From Blautia_A ammoniilytica (GTDB lineage: Bacteria; Bacillota; Clostridia; Lachnospirales; Lachnospiraceae), in assembly GCF_025566965.1 (NCBI RefSeq), contig NZ_JAOQJL010000001.1:62001-126000 (forward strand): a stretch of 64,000 bases of DNA, in the 5' to 3' direction. The notes under the pieces were generated by a model. That model searched no databases, was not told the DNA's origin, and saw only the letters and a program-made list of their open reading frames with translations. The translations under genes were made by a program, and so were the position numbers. This document shows positions 15,868-25,472 of the stretch, piece after piece (within the stretch, counting starts at the first letter, position 1; each line of letters opens with the position of its first letter).

Positions 15868-16041
15868 TGTTTGCTCTCCCTTCTGTTCTTTTTTTATAGA
15901 GTACATGGAGACAGAAGAGATTGCAAGGCAATATTTTACTGAAAAAGATGAAATAGTTACGGAAAAGTTACTGTGAAAAGCTCTACGGAAAATCTGCAAA
16001 AAACACAAGCAACCGTAACATTGGAAATATTCGCAGCTTAT

Positions 16042-16434
16042 TTAAAGAAATTGGCTGAACTCAACTTTTTCTTTATTGGGGCCTTCAATGGTAAAAAACT
16101 TCACTCCATTGTCCCAGAAAGGCAGGAAATGGATCTGGTCATTTAAGGTGTTAAGGTCATGTCTGCATACCAGGTTGTATACAGCTTCAATATCTGTAAC
16201 ATTAATGGCAATATGCTCTATAGCACCGTAAGACATAGACGTAGAATCACACTCATAGGCTTCAATTACAAGATCACCAAGTTTTAAAAAGTTTACAGAC
16301 TTACCGGTATCCTCCATTGTTGTGGAAAAGGCAATTTCAAATCCAAGCTCTGAGTAGAATAAAAGGGTTTCTGCCATGTCGGTTGTAGGAATGCCGATGT
16401 GCTGAATACCGGTAGCATAATCTTTGATTTGCAT
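16042..16434 (-). CDS. VOC-family (glyoxalase/bleomycin resistance fold) protein
   Basis: A 130-residue single-module protein with two beta-alpha-beta-beta-beta halves: QHIGIPTTDMAETLLFYSELGFE, then a strand with LVIEAYE, the second half IEHIAINVTDIEAVY, and a final KVEFSQF strand. The possible metal ligands are His near the start (HIGI), Glu in LVIEAYE, His in EHIAI and Glu in KVEFSQ, the arrangement of glyoxalase I, so it may be an active metalloenzyme. Position beside fucU suggests a role with deoxysugars or lactaldehyde/methylglyoxal; the substrate is unknown. The start at 16434 has AAAGGAG upstream. Confidence 0.75.
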   Translation of the reverse strand: MQIKDYATGIQHIGIPTTDMAETLLFYSELGFEIAFSTTMEDTGKSVNFLKLGDLVIEAYECDSTSMSYGAIEHIAINVTDIEAVYNLVCRHDLNTLNDQIHFLPFWDNGVKFFTIEGPNKEKVEFSQFL

Positions 16435-16537
16435 GTTATAAATCTCCTTTCGCATTTCAATTTTGTTATATGTTACATGCCCCACATCAGATAGCCAAAA
16501 TGACGAGATATTCTTAGAAGAGATGTGAGGTGATATC

Positions 16538-19500
16538 TTATATATGTTTTACGGATTTGGTGCTGGAGCTGCGGCCGTATACAACATTTTGACCGGAACG
16601 GCTGTAAGCACGTACCCTGTAACGATAAGTGCTGCCCTTTACAGCTTTTGTATCTGTATAGGTAAGACTGCGGCTTACTCCCGCCTTTTTCCAGCCTTCA
16701 TTTTCATAGCGGTAGATCACATAGCCTGTAGCACCGCTGCACCGTTTCCAGCTGAGGCGGATCCCCTGGGAAACAGACTTGGGGATTCTCAGTGTTACTC
16801 TGGACAGAGGAGTGGCAGCCGTGATGCCGGAGGTAAGATAGGAGCCAAGCACCTGTCGGTTGCCTGTGTTTGTAAAAGCTCTTACTGTATACGTGTTTAT
16901 TTTTCCGGGAGCAACCGGGAAGGAGCGTGAGCTTATATGGATAAAGGAAGTGGTGCTGGCATCTGTGGAACCTAATAATTTCCAGCGTTTTCCTTTTTTA
17001 ATGTAAATACGGTATCCATCTGCATCGGCTACCTTTTTCCAGGAAATCAGATTCCTGTTTGCAGAAAGAGAAGATACTTTTTTTAAGGCTGGTGCAATGG
17101 CTTTAGGGATTCCTGTCTTTCCCTTCGAATCATATCGGCTGGTTCCTGTTTTGGAAACAGCACGTACTGTGTAGGTATAAGTGGTTCCAGGCGTTAAATA
17201 ACGGTGATTGTAACCATTTCGTTTGATGCCTTTTTGAAGGACTTTCCATGATTTGACATTACCCTCTTTGTAATAGAGAGTATAAGAAGCGGCACCAGGA
17301 ATCTTGTCCCACATGATCCGAAGGGAACGGGAACTTGTAGCCTTCACAGTATGGATCTTCGGGGTACGCAGACGCGAATCCACTGTAACGGTCAAAGCAG
17401 TGGTGACCTGGGAGTCCCCCTTCAGGGTTATGGTGATCCTGGCTTTTCCGGCACGCTTGGGGGTCAGGATCCCGCTGGAGGATACTCTGCACACAGAGGG
17501 GCTGGCGCTTGCGAAAGTAAGGGCAGATGGAGAGATCTGTACATGGGAAAAGCCATTGTCAATAAAAAACTCAACTTCTTTTCTTTCGCTAAGGCCAAGC
17601 TTCATATTGCCGGTTGCATAAAATTTAAACGGGATACCGGATGAAGAAATAAAGGGTATTTCTGCAGAAACAGTACTGCTGGTATAAGCGTTCATATCAG
17701 CGGGAGTGGTAACCTGCTTTCCGTAAAGGAGTACCCAATAGCTTACACCTCCGGCAGTGATGGCTCCAACACCTGCAGCCGTGTAATCGGCATTAAAAAT
17801 ACCTGCCTGATCATCTCCGTTCATCCACACTGCCAATGCTTCAGAAGCGGTTCCCTGTCCTGCAGAAATGCTTTCGTAAGAAGCATCCAGGCAGGCTGTA
17901 AGTCCGGAAACACCAATAGGCCGTGTATGGGAATAAAGCACCGAAAGCTCACCGGCACGCTTCATGGCTGCATCCAACAGAGCTGTGTCCATGGTAAGCG
18001 GGGAAAGGCCTTTGGCTGAACGCTGTTGATTTACAAGGGCAACCAGCTGGGACGCACTTTCATAATCATAAGTAATATTAATGGGAATCCTGCTGGCTGT
18101 TTTCAGAAGTTCATCTGCAGGGTTTACCCGGGTATCTGGACGAATAGATACAGAGGCTGTATCCGGAAAAGCATGGTCGCCTACTGTTACAGAGGCATAG
18201 GGCAGAACCACGGAGGTGATGCCTGTATTATAAAATGCATATCTACCAATAGAAATCAGGCCCTCCGGAAGCGTAATCTGATTAAGAGAAGGGCAACCCA
18301 TAAATGCCTGATACCGGATCTCCTTCAGAGAAGAAGGAAATACCACTTCTTTCAGGGAAGCAGATTGTCCGAAGCATCCGTTAGGGATCAAGGTAACACC
18401 TTCCGGGATCTGGATCCGTTCCAGGGAATTGCAATAGCTGAAACTGTTGTTGCCGAATTCGCGGATTCCTGTACCGAATATTATGCTGGAAAGACTGCCG
18501 CAATATTGGAAGCACTGGGTAGGAATCTGGGTCAATCCGTTGCCGATGGTAACATCTGCCAGCTGTCCGCAGCTGGAAAAAGCACTGGTTCCCATTTCCG
18601 TTACGGTATCAGGGATCCTGATGGAGGTCAGGCGGCTTTTATAAAAGCTGGCAAGTCCAAGCCTGGATACCTGGTTCAGATCCACAGTCTGCAGATTGGC
18701 TGCATAAAAAGCATACACGCCAATGGTCTTTACCGAATCAGGTACCTGGTAGCTTTGCGCTGAGCGGGCAGGTGGGTAAAGACATAAAGTGGTCATGTCT
18801 TTTGTGAAAACAACACCGTCCACGCTCAGGTAAGAAGGATTCTCCGGGGAAACAAGCAGCTCCTGCAGCCATTCGCAGCCAAAAAGCATTTTGTCAGAAA
18901 GCGTGGTCAGAGAAGCCGGAAGAGTCAGGAAAGTGATCTGGGTTGCCTGAAAAGCAAAATTACCAATCCTTGAAACTGAATCTGGCAAAGAAACAGAAGT
19001 CAGGGAGGTACATTCTGCAAAGGCACCATCACTGATCCCTTCCAATGTATCCGGAAGGGATACAGAAGTTACTTTAGAAAATCCGTAAAAAGCAGCGGAT
19101 CCGATCTGGGTGATCCCTGAAGTGATCTGGATCTGTGTAGCCTGGTCACGATAGCAGTCCCAGGAAGGACGTACATTCTGGCTGAAGTCTCCTGTACTGC
19201 CTGTACCGGAAAGAGTCAGGATCCCTGTATCTATGTCAAAAGCAGCCTGGATACTGGTACTTGCTGTCACATCCTCATTCTTAAGAGATGGGTCCCCATC
19301 CGAAAAAAGTGAAACATCGTCTGCATCTGCACCGAAAACATCTGTTTCCACGGAAGATTCATGGGCTATATCTATCGGTGTATCCAGGTCCGTGGAGTCT
19401 GCAGAAGCCACATCCTGGAAGTCTGCATCTTCTGATTCGTCAGAAGCATCTGTATTGTCTAAAGATTCATCTGTTACATCCTGAAACATGTCATCGGAAA

Positions 19501-19639
19501 TGCTATTAGAAAAATTATTGGAAGCTTCTTCAAAAAGACTGGCATCATCTGTATAAGCTTCTTCTGTACCCCAGACCGGACCTGCAGGAGTGCAGACCAT
19601 GGCAGCAGCCAGAAGGATGGCAATGTTTTTTCTTTTCAA
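16538..19639 (-). CDS. Large exported protein: BspA-type leucine-rich repeats, CAP domain, Ig-like and Fn3 modules
   Basis: A 1033-residue protein. A signal peptide (about 1-24) is followed by an acidic Asp/Ser/Glu-rich linker to about 120, then LRR_5-type repeats to about 505 (recurring ITSVSLPDTLE.I..GAF units), a CAP/SCP domain (about 530-650; LVALVNQQRSAKGLSPL and the SHTRP and ISAG motifs), a Big_2-like module, and about three Fn3-like domains up to the end. No wall-sorting motif is seen. The start is TTG at 19639, with GGGAGGAAAT at proper distance. It is probably secreted and may bind glycans or host proteins; the exact role is unknown. Confidence 0.82.
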   Translation of the reverse strand: MKRKNIAILLAAAMVCTPAGPVWGTEEAYTDDASLFEEASNNFSNSISDDMFQDVTDESLDNTDASDESEDADFQDVASADSTDLDTPIDIAHESSVETDVFGADADDVSLFSDGDPSLKNEDVTASTSIQAAFDIDTGILTLSGTGSTGDFSQNVRPSWDCYRDQATQIQITSGITQIGSAAFYGFSKVTSVSLPDTLEGISDGAFAECTSLTSVSLPDSVSRIGNFAFQATQITFLTLPASLTTLSDKMLFGCEWLQELLVSPENPSYLSVDGVVFTKDMTTLCLYPPARSAQSYQVPDSVKTIGVYAFYAANLQTVDLNQVSRLGLASFYKSRLTSIRIPDTVTEMGTSAFSSCGQLADVTIGNGLTQIPTQCFQYCGSLSSIIFGTGIREFGNNSFSYCNSLERIQIPEGVTLIPNGCFGQSASLKEVVFPSSLKEIRYQAFMGCPSLNQITLPEGLISIGRYAFYNTGITSVVLPYASVTVGDHAFPDTASVSIRPDTRVNPADELLKTASRIPINITYDYESASQLVALVNQQRSAKGLSPLTMDTALLDAAMKRAGELSVLYSHTRPIGVSGLTACLDASYESISAGQGTASEALAVWMNGDDQAGIFNADYTAAGVGAITAGGVSYWVLLYGKQVTTPADMNAYTSSTVSAEIPFISSSGIPFKFYATGNMKLGLSERKEVEFFIDNGFSHVQISPSALTFASASPSVCRVSSSGILTPKRAGKARITITLKGDSQVTTALTVTVDSRLRTPKIHTVKATSSRSLRIMWDKIPGAASYTLYYKEGNVKSWKVLQKGIKRNGYNHRYLTPGTTYTYTVRAVSKTGTSRYDSKGKTGIPKAIAPALKKVSSLSANRNLISWKKVADADGYRIYIKKGKRWKLLGSTDASTTSFIHISSRSFPVAPGKINTYTVRAFTNTGNRQVLGSYLTSGITAATPLSRVTLRIPKSVSQGIRLSWKRCSGATGYVIYRYENEGWKKAGVSRSLTYTDTKAVKGSTYRYRVRAYSRSGQNVVYGRSSSTKSVKHI

Positions 19640-19857
19640 ACTAATTTCCTCCCTTGAAAATGATATTTGACTATTCAGATTATACCACCCACAGCTGAAA
19701 ATAGGAATGCTTTTTGTGCAAAATTCAGGAGTTCCGTTGTAATAAAGGGGCGAATATGATACTATATTAGAAAAGAATTGGAGAGGGAGATCGTAAAAAG
19801 TACCGGCGGGCAGAAGATTGGGGAATGTATAAGGTGCTTTTACAAACAGGAAAAATA

Positions 19858-21480
19858 ATGTATCGTATTTTATTAGTAGATGATGAGATCTTGGTAAGAG
19901 ATGCTATCCGGGAGAATATTGATTGGGGAGCCATGGACTGCCAGCTGGTGGGGGATTGCGAGAATGGCAGGCAGGCTATGGAATTTGTAACAGAGCATCC
20001 GGTGGATATTGTTCTTACAGATATTTGTATGCCCTATATGGATGGCATGGAATTAAGTAAGTTTCTTCATGAAAAATATCCGGATATTTTTATTGTGATT
20101 TTTAGCGGGTTTGGAGAATTTGAATATGCCCAGAAGGCTATCCAGTATGGTGTGAGTGAATATCTTCTTAAGCCTGTTACTGCTATGGAACTGCGGGAAG
20201 TGATCGGCAGAGTAAAAGAGAAGATTGATGAGAAGCGTGGGGCCAGGGAGCAGATGGATTCGTTGCTTCGTACCTCTGAGGATTATCGGGACAACGCACT
20301 GATGATCCGGTCCGGAGCGATCGAGGGGCTTGTGTCCTGCACCAGGGATATTCAGGAAAGCCTTTATCAGCTGGAAAGGCTGGGGATTCATCTGGATGCC
20401 CAGTCCTACAAGGTAGCGATCCTTGACCTGGATGCCTATTCCCAGCTCTTCCAGATCGAGGCAGACCAGAGACAGGAAAGCCAGCTGATGACCTTTGTGC
20501 TTTTCAATATCAGTGATGAGATCGTAAGCCGTGAGAATGCAGGCATTGCATACCAGGAAGGCAGCAGCCGGGTCTGTGTTCTTTTTACTGGTGAAAAGAA
20601 TAAAGAATTTGAAAGCCGGATCCAGGCAGTATGTAAAGAAATCCAGGAGAAAGCCGGAGAGGCCATCGGCATGGGAGTATCCGTTGGCATCGGTGGCTGG
20701 GTGAGAAGTCTGACAGAATTGCATTTTTCCCATGAGCAGGCACAGAAAGGGATTGAGTGCAGATATCTTCTTGGAGGTAATCTTCTTATTAATATGGAAG
20801 ATGAAAAAGAACAGGAAAGCGGACTCTCCATTCAGGTGTTTCTGGAGGATCTGGCAGAAGGCATGAAAACAGGAGAATGGAACCTGGTACAAAGCAATCT
20901 GGATCAGATTGTACAACTTATTCAGAAGGCAAGGGTGGGGAAAACCCGGGCATGCGGCTATTTGCAGCAGATCATACGTACCATTGGCCTTTGTCTTGGA
21001 TCTGTTACCGGGGATCATAAAAAAGAATTAAAGCAAAGAGAGTCACTGCAGGCAAAAATACCAGAACAGCGCACCTTCCAGGAAGCGGTGACACTGGTAG
21101 AAGAATATGCAAAAAAGTCCTTTGAGGAACTTCAGATGATGAATAGCTCCAGCGGACACAGACAGGCGGCCCTGGCTATGGACTACATAAAGACCCGTTA
21201 TATGCAGCCGGATCTGAATCTGAATCAGATATGTTCTTATCTGAATATCAGTACCAGCTATTTTTCCACTATTTTTAAAGAATTGACAGGTGAGACATTT
21301 ATCGAAGTATTGGGACGGCTGCGGATTGAAAAGGCAATGGAGCTTCTGGAGAGTACGACCTTGAAAAACTATGAGATTGCAGAAAAGGTAGGATTTGCAG
21401 ATCCCCATTATTTCGGGATCTGTTTTAAGAAAATGACTGGGAAAACGCCTACCGAATATGCCCGGGAGAAACGCAGATGA
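19858..21480 (+). CDS. YesN-type response regulator (receiver + AraC DNA-binding domain)
   Basis: A 540-residue response regulator. Receiver domain at 1-120 with acidic pocket VDDE (8-10), phosphoacceptor Asp55 in VLTDICMP and KP near 105; a long middle region typical of YesN proteins; and two helix-turn-helix units at the C-terminus (LNLNQICSYLNISTSYFSTIF and YEIAEKVGFADPHYFGICFKK). It is coupled by a four-base overlap to the sensor kinase. The likely target is the sugar ABC importer just downstream. The start at ATG 19858 gives the canonical MYRILLVDDE; the upstream ATG at 19825 is possible but adds 11 non-family residues. Confidence 0.9.
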   Translation: MYRILLVDDEILVRDAIRENIDWGAMDCQLVGDCENGRQAMEFVTEHPVDIVLTDICMPYMDGMELSKFLHEKYPDIFIVIFSGFGEFEYAQKAIQYGVSEYLLKPVTAMELREVIGRVKEKIDEKRGAREQMDSLLRTSEDYRDNALMIRSGAIEGLVSCTRDIQESLYQLERLGIHLDAQSYKVAILDLDAYSQLFQIEADQRQESQLMTFVLFNISDEIVSRENAGIAYQEGSSRVCVLFTGEKNKEFESRIQAVCKEIQEKAGEAIGMGVSVGIGGWVRSLTELHFSHEQAQKGIECRYLLGGNLLINMEDEKEQESGLSIQVFLEDLAEGMKTGEWNLVQSNLDQIVQLIQKARVGKTRACGYLQQIIRTIGLCLGSVTGDHKKELKQRESLQAKIPEQRTFQEAVTLVEEYAKKSFEELQMMNSSSGHRQAALAMDYIKTRYMQPDLNLNQICSYLNISTSYFSTIFKELTGETFIEVLGRLRIEKAMELLESTTLKNYEIAEKVGFADPHYFGICFKKMTGKTPTEYAREKRR

Positions 21481-23297
21481 GAGAGAAGAAGAAAAACAGG
21501 GACGTGCTCCGGCATTTTAAAAGTGTAAGGAGTGCACTTTTTGCTGCTATATCTGTAATGGTGCTGTGCGCTGTAGTTATTGTGGTAGCAATTTCCCTGC
21601 GTTTTACCAGAACTTCTGTATTTGATAATGCTGTGGTTTATACCAGGACGATTGTGCGCCAGACCAACCAGAATATCGATTCCTATATTGATTACATGGA
21701 CAATATTGCAACTATGGTGTCAGGCAGCCGGGACACACAGACATTTCTGTATAATAAGGATGAAGAAACACTTCAGGTTTCGGAATGCAGACAGCGTCTG
21801 GTAGAGCAGTTTCGCACGATCTTGAAAAGCCGTAACGATATTCGTAACATTGGATTGATCCAAAAAGATGGGAACCGGCTTTTTAATAATGGAGGTCAGC
21901 AGAAGAATGCTTATCTGGATCTTGACACACAGGCATGGTATAAAAATGCTATAACCAGTAACCGTTCCGTACTTACTTCGTCTCATGTGCAGCATGTGAT
22001 AAGGGGAGAACGCCCCTGGGTGATCACAGTAAGTCGTGGAGTACGTAATTTCACAGGAAGCGGCAACAGAGAAGGGGTTGTATTTATTGACCTGAATTAC
22101 AGTGCCATCAGCGAATTGTGTGACCAGAACAGTATTGGTTCCAAGGGATACGTTTTCCTTCTTGACCAGGATGGAAATGTTGTTTATCATCCCCAACAGC
22201 AGCAGCTTTATAATGAACTTCAGACCGAAAATATCGATCTTGTCATGAATACAGACAAGGAAACGCTGATGGATGGAAGTGGGGACAATGCCAGGATCTA
22301 TACGATTTCCCGGTCTGAGAAAACCGGCTGGACAGTAGTTGGCTGTACGAATGTAGCAGAGCTTTTGAAAGACAGCAAAAAGGCCAGAAGCATTTATGTG
22401 TTGGTAGCGGCAATCCTGGTGGTTGTAGCATTAGTTCTTTCCAATTTTATTGCAAGGAATATTACACGGCCGCTTCAGCAGCTTCGGGATTCTATGGCAA
22501 GGGTACAGGAAGGAGATTTCGGGGCAGCGGAAGTAGAAGTGACATCTCGGAATGAGGTGGGCAGCCTGACCAGATCCTTCAATGTGATGACCAGCAGGAT
22601 TCAGGAATTGATGAAGCAGAATATTTATGAGCAGCAACAGAAAAGAAAAAGTGAACTGAAGGCATTGCAGTCCCAGATCAACCCGCATTTTCTGTACAAT
22701 ACCTTGGACTCTATCATCTGGATGGCAGAAGGGAAGAAAAATGAAGAAGTAGTGGTTATGACTGCTTCGTTGGCAAGGCTTCTCAGACAGAGCATCAGCA
22801 ATGAAGAGGAACAGGTGCCTATTGGCCAGGAAGTGGAATATGCAAGAAGCTACCTGACGATCCAGAAAATGCGTTATAAGGATAAGCTGGAGTTTCAGAT
22901 CCAAGTTGATGCCCAGATCATGGGAGTGCCCATCATTAAGCTGGTGCTTCAGCCGTTGATTGAGAATGCGATCTACCATGGACTGAAATATAAAGAAGGC
23001 AAAGGCCTTCTCATTGTGAGAGGATACAGGGAAGGGGAAAATGCGGTGCTCCAGATCAAGGACAACGGAGCAGGCATGGATGAACATACGCTTTCTCATA
23101 TTTTTGAAAAACACAAAGTGAATTATCGGTCAAATGGAGTGGGAGTCTATAATGTACAGAAAAGACTTCAGTTGTATTACGGAATGGATTACGGCATTAC
23201 ATACAGCAGTAAGCAAGGAGAAGGAACCACTGCTTCTATTGTAATTCCTATGAATGTGATTCCCATGAAACAGGAGGCAGATCATGAAAAAATATAA
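21477..23297 (+). CDS. YesM-type sensor histidine kinase
   Basis: A 606-residue membrane sensor: TM helix about 18-38, extracellular Cache-type sensing domain about 45-300, second TM 302-325, HAMP about 326-378, a His_kinase (PF06580-type) motif QSQINPHFLYNTLDSI with the phosphorylated His404, and a HATPase domain with LIENAIYHG (about 496) and the G boxes DNGAGM and SNGVGVYN. It phosphorylates the response regulator encoded by the overlapping gene upstream. The signal probably comes directly or through the anchored sugar-binding protein encoded next. Confidence 0.92.
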   Translation: MREKKKNRDVLRHFKSVRSALFAAISVMVLCAVVIVVAISLRFTRTSVFDNAVVYTRTIVRQTNQNIDSYIDYMDNIATMVSGSRDTQTFLYNKDEETLQVSECRQRLVEQFRTILKSRNDIRNIGLIQKDGNRLFNNGGQQKNAYLDLDTQAWYKNAITSNRSVLTSSHVQHVIRGERPWVITVSRGVRNFTGSGNREGVVFIDLNYSAISELCDQNSIGSKGYVFLLDQDGNVVYHPQQQQLYNELQTENIDLVMNTDKETLMDGSGDNARIYTISRSEKTGWTVVGCTNVAELLKDSKKARSIYVLVAAILVVVALVLSNFIARNITRPLQQLRDSMARVQEGDFGAAEVEVTSRNEVGSLTRSFNVMTSRIQELMKQNIYEQQQKRKSELKALQSQINPHFLYNTLDSIIWMAEGKKNEEVVVMTASLARLLRQSISNEEEQVPIGQEVEYARSYLTIQKMRYKDKLEFQIQVDAQIMGVPIIKLVLQPLIENAIYHGLKYKEGKGLLIVRGYREGENAVLQIKDNGAGMDEHTLSHIFEKHKVNYRSNGVGVYNVQKRLQLYYGMDYGITYSSKQGEGTTASIVIPMNVIPMKQEADHEKI

Positions 23298-24276
23298 AAA
23301 ATGGATCGCTATGGGTGTGATCGGCTTCCTGATATTTCTTGGCTTTTTTACAGGCTATATCCTGCAGAAGCAGAAGAGCAGCACACCATTGTCTTTGATC
23401 TATATTCCTAAAACCGAAGACGGAACCAGTGATTTCTGGTCTTCTCTTATTTCCGGAGCCAGGATGGCTGCCAGTGAATATGGAGTTCAGCTGAAAGTGA
23501 TGGCACCGAAAAATGAACAGGATGTTAAAGGCCAGGTCAGTCTTCTTAAAAAAGCAATCGAACAAAATCCGGATGGGATCCTTTTTTCTACATCCAGTAA
23601 CAGCGCAGCCAATAAAGATCTGAAAAAAGCAAAAGAAAAAGGCATTTGCATTACCTATATTGATTCCTGTACCACAGAGGAATTGCAGGATCTGACTGTA
23701 GCCACAGACAATGTGGAAGCAGGGCGCAGGCTTGGGGAATATGCAAGGACGATCGTAGGCAAGGATGATAAGATTGCAGTGATCAGTCATGTGAAAGGGG
23801 TTTCCACAGCTGTGGAACGTGAGCAGGGATTCCGCGAAGGCCTGGGAGATTATGAGAAGAATATTGTGGAAGTGGTGTACTGCAATTCTCTTTTTGACAG
23901 ATCTTACAATCTGGCAAAGGAACTGATGGAAAAGTATCCGGATCTGAAGATGATCGCAGGCATGAATGAGTATTCTTCTGTAGGTGCAGCCAGGGCGGTG
24001 AAGGAGGCGGAAGCAAAGGACCGGATCGCCACAGTTGGCATTGACAGTTCCCAGGAAGCAGTGCAGCTGATGGAACAGGGCGTATTTAAAGCATTTGTTG
24101 TACAGAAAGCTTTTAAGATGGGATATCTTGGAGTAAAAGAAACGATTCTTCACCTGGAAGGGAAAAAGGAGGAAAAGAACATTGATTCCGGCTGTGAATT
24201 GATCACTCCGGAAAACATGTACAACAGTGAGATGGAAAAGCTGTTATTTCCATTTAATACAAAAAAGAATACATAA
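23284..24276 (+). CDS. Membrane-anchored sugar-binding protein (Peripla_BP_4) of the two-component operon
   Basis: A 330-residue RbsB-like protein. Residues 6-27 form an uncleaved hydrophobic anchor with no lipobox Cys, followed by a periplasmic-binding fold (VSLLKKAIEQNPDGILFSTSSN, a hinge segment and TVGIDSSQEAVQLMEQG). It overlaps the kinase gene by 14 bases, so it is made with it. It is best read as a sensor subunit that presents a sugar-loaded form to the kinase, not as a transport component. The C-terminal DSGCELITPENM resembles DSGCQWYTAENM of the transporter binding protein at 28039-29118, suggesting the same type of ligand. Confidence 0.82.
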   Translation: MKKYKKWIAMGVIGFLIFLGFFTGYILQKQKSSTPLSLIYIPKTEDGTSDFWSSLISGARMAASEYGVQLKVMAPKNEQDVKGQVSLLKKAIEQNPDGILFSTSSNSAANKDLKKAKEKGICITYIDSCTTEELQDLTVATDNVEAGRRLGEYARTIVGKDDKIAVISHVKGVSTAVEREQGFREGLGDYEKNIVEVVYCNSLFDRSYNLAKELMEKYPDLKMIAGMNEYSSVGAARAVKEAEAKDRIATVGIDSSQEAVQLMEQGVFKAFVVQKAFKMGYLGVKETILHLEGKKEEKNIDSGCELITPENMYNSEMEKLLFPFNTKKNT

Positions 24277-24287
24277 ATATCAAAAAA

Positions 24288-24314
24288 GGGAGCGGAGTGA
24301 TCCGTTCTCTTTTT
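24288..24314 (+). terminator. Terminator after the sensor operon
   Basis: GGGAGCGGA (24288-24296) pairs with TCCGTTCTC (24301-24309) with two G-U pairs and a GTGA loop, followed by five T. Confidence 0.85.
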
Positions 24315-24324
24315 GCATTTTGGA

Positions 24325-24411
24325 AAAAAGGTAAAAAAATTCCTTACCGTAAATTTTTAACCTTTTTCAAGAATATATTCCATTAAAATCCAGATGGCCA
24401 CAGGATATAAT
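24325..24411 (+). promoter_or_regulatory. Promoter of the first sugar importer with AT-rich inverted repeat
   Basis: A TATAAT box is at 24406-24411, with only a weak TTAAAA at the -35 distance (24383-24388). About 15 bases before it lies a long inverted repeat: AAAAAGGTAAAAAAAT (24325-24340) against ATTTTTAACCTTTTT (24353-24367). A poor -35 box plus an upstream repeat fits activation by the neighbouring YesN-type regulator. Confidence 0.45.
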
Positions 24412-24450
24412 AATCACAGTTGAAGGGAAATGAAATGAGGAGGAACGGAA

Positions 24451-25434
24451 ATGGAAAATTTCAAAAACAGCCCATTTGTAAAAAAGGTTGGATTTAACAG
24501 GATTGTATTATGTGGTGTGCTTCTTGTTATGTACATTGCATTTGCAATCATCAGCCCTACGTTTTTAAGCTATTCCCGAATCCTGAGTGCATTGAACTAT
24601 GCGTACTTTCTAGGATTCCTGGCATTGGGAGTTACCTTTGTGATCGCCACCGGCGGTATTGATTTCTCAATCGGTCCGGTTATGTTCTGTGCAGCACTGA
24701 TCGCAGGAAGACTTCTGACAAAAGACGGAATACCTACAGGAGCAGCTCTTCTGGTATGTGTTCTGGTAGGCCTTGTGTTTGGTATCTGGAATGGATTCCT
24801 GGTAGCCTACATGGGACTTCCGTCATTTATCTCTTCCATGGCTTCCATGATGCTGGCAAAGGGAATCGGTTCTGTATTTACACAGACACAGACCATCAGC
24901 TGGCCACAGTCAAGTGATGCATCTGGCTGGTACAGAAGCCTGGTAAGGATGAAGATCGGAAATACAGATGTTCCCACTGGTCTTCTGATCCTGCTTGTGA
25001 TCGCAGTGATCTGCGCAATCATCCTGAATAATACAAAAGCAGGAAGATATATCCTCTGCCTGGGCAGCAACAAAGAAGCAGTCCGCTTATCCGGTGTTAA
25101 TGTTAAGAAATGGGAAATGCTGGCATATGTGATCTGCGGAACATTGGCAGGAATTGCAGCAATCGCCTATGTTGGTTCCTATACAACAGTTCAGCCGGGA
25201 CTTGGTGATACATTCAACAATGATGCTATTGCAAGCTGTGTTATGGGAGGAACTTCCATGGCAGGTGGCGTGGCCTCTATCGGAGGAAGTATTATTGGTG
25301 TTCTGATCGTATCACTTCTTCAGGAAGGTATCCTTGCAATGGGCTTCCAGAAAGATTATCAGTATGTAATTACCGGTATCATCGTTCTTCTGGCTGTGTA
25401 TGCAGATGTTCGGAGTAAGAAGAGAAAGAACTGA
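24451..25434 (+). CDS. Sugar ABC transporter permease (RbsC family)
   Basis: A 327-residue integral membrane protein with about 8-10 helices and the BPD_transp_2 signature: GVTFVIATGGIDFSIGP (about 68-84), NTKAGRYILCLGSNKEAVRLSGVNV (about 195-220, the cytoplasmic coupling loop) and GGTSMAGGVASIGG. It forms half of the membrane channel for a monosaccharide importer of the ribose type. The ATG at 24451 follows GAGGAGG. Its stop overlaps the region before the ATPase start. The sugar is not determined by the sequence; pentose, fucose or rhamnose are candidates from context. Confidence 0.9.
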   Translation: MENFKNSPFVKKVGFNRIVLCGVLLVMYIAFAIISPTFLSYSRILSALNYAYFLGFLALGVTFVIATGGIDFSIGPVMFCAALIAGRLLTKDGIPTGAALLVCVLVGLVFGIWNGFLVAYMGLPSFISSMASMMLAKGIGSVFTQTQTISWPQSSDASGWYRSLVRMKIGNTDVPTGLLILLVIAVICAIILNNTKAGRYILCLGSNKEAVRLSGVNVKKWEMLAYVICGTLAGIAAIAYVGSYTTVQPGLGDTFNNDAIASCVMGGTSMAGGVASIGGSIIGVLIVSLLQEGILAMGFQKDYQYVITGIIVLLAVYADVRSKKRKN

Positions 25435-25472
25435 TGTGTGACTACAATAAAGTAGAGAGAAAGGATAGAGAT

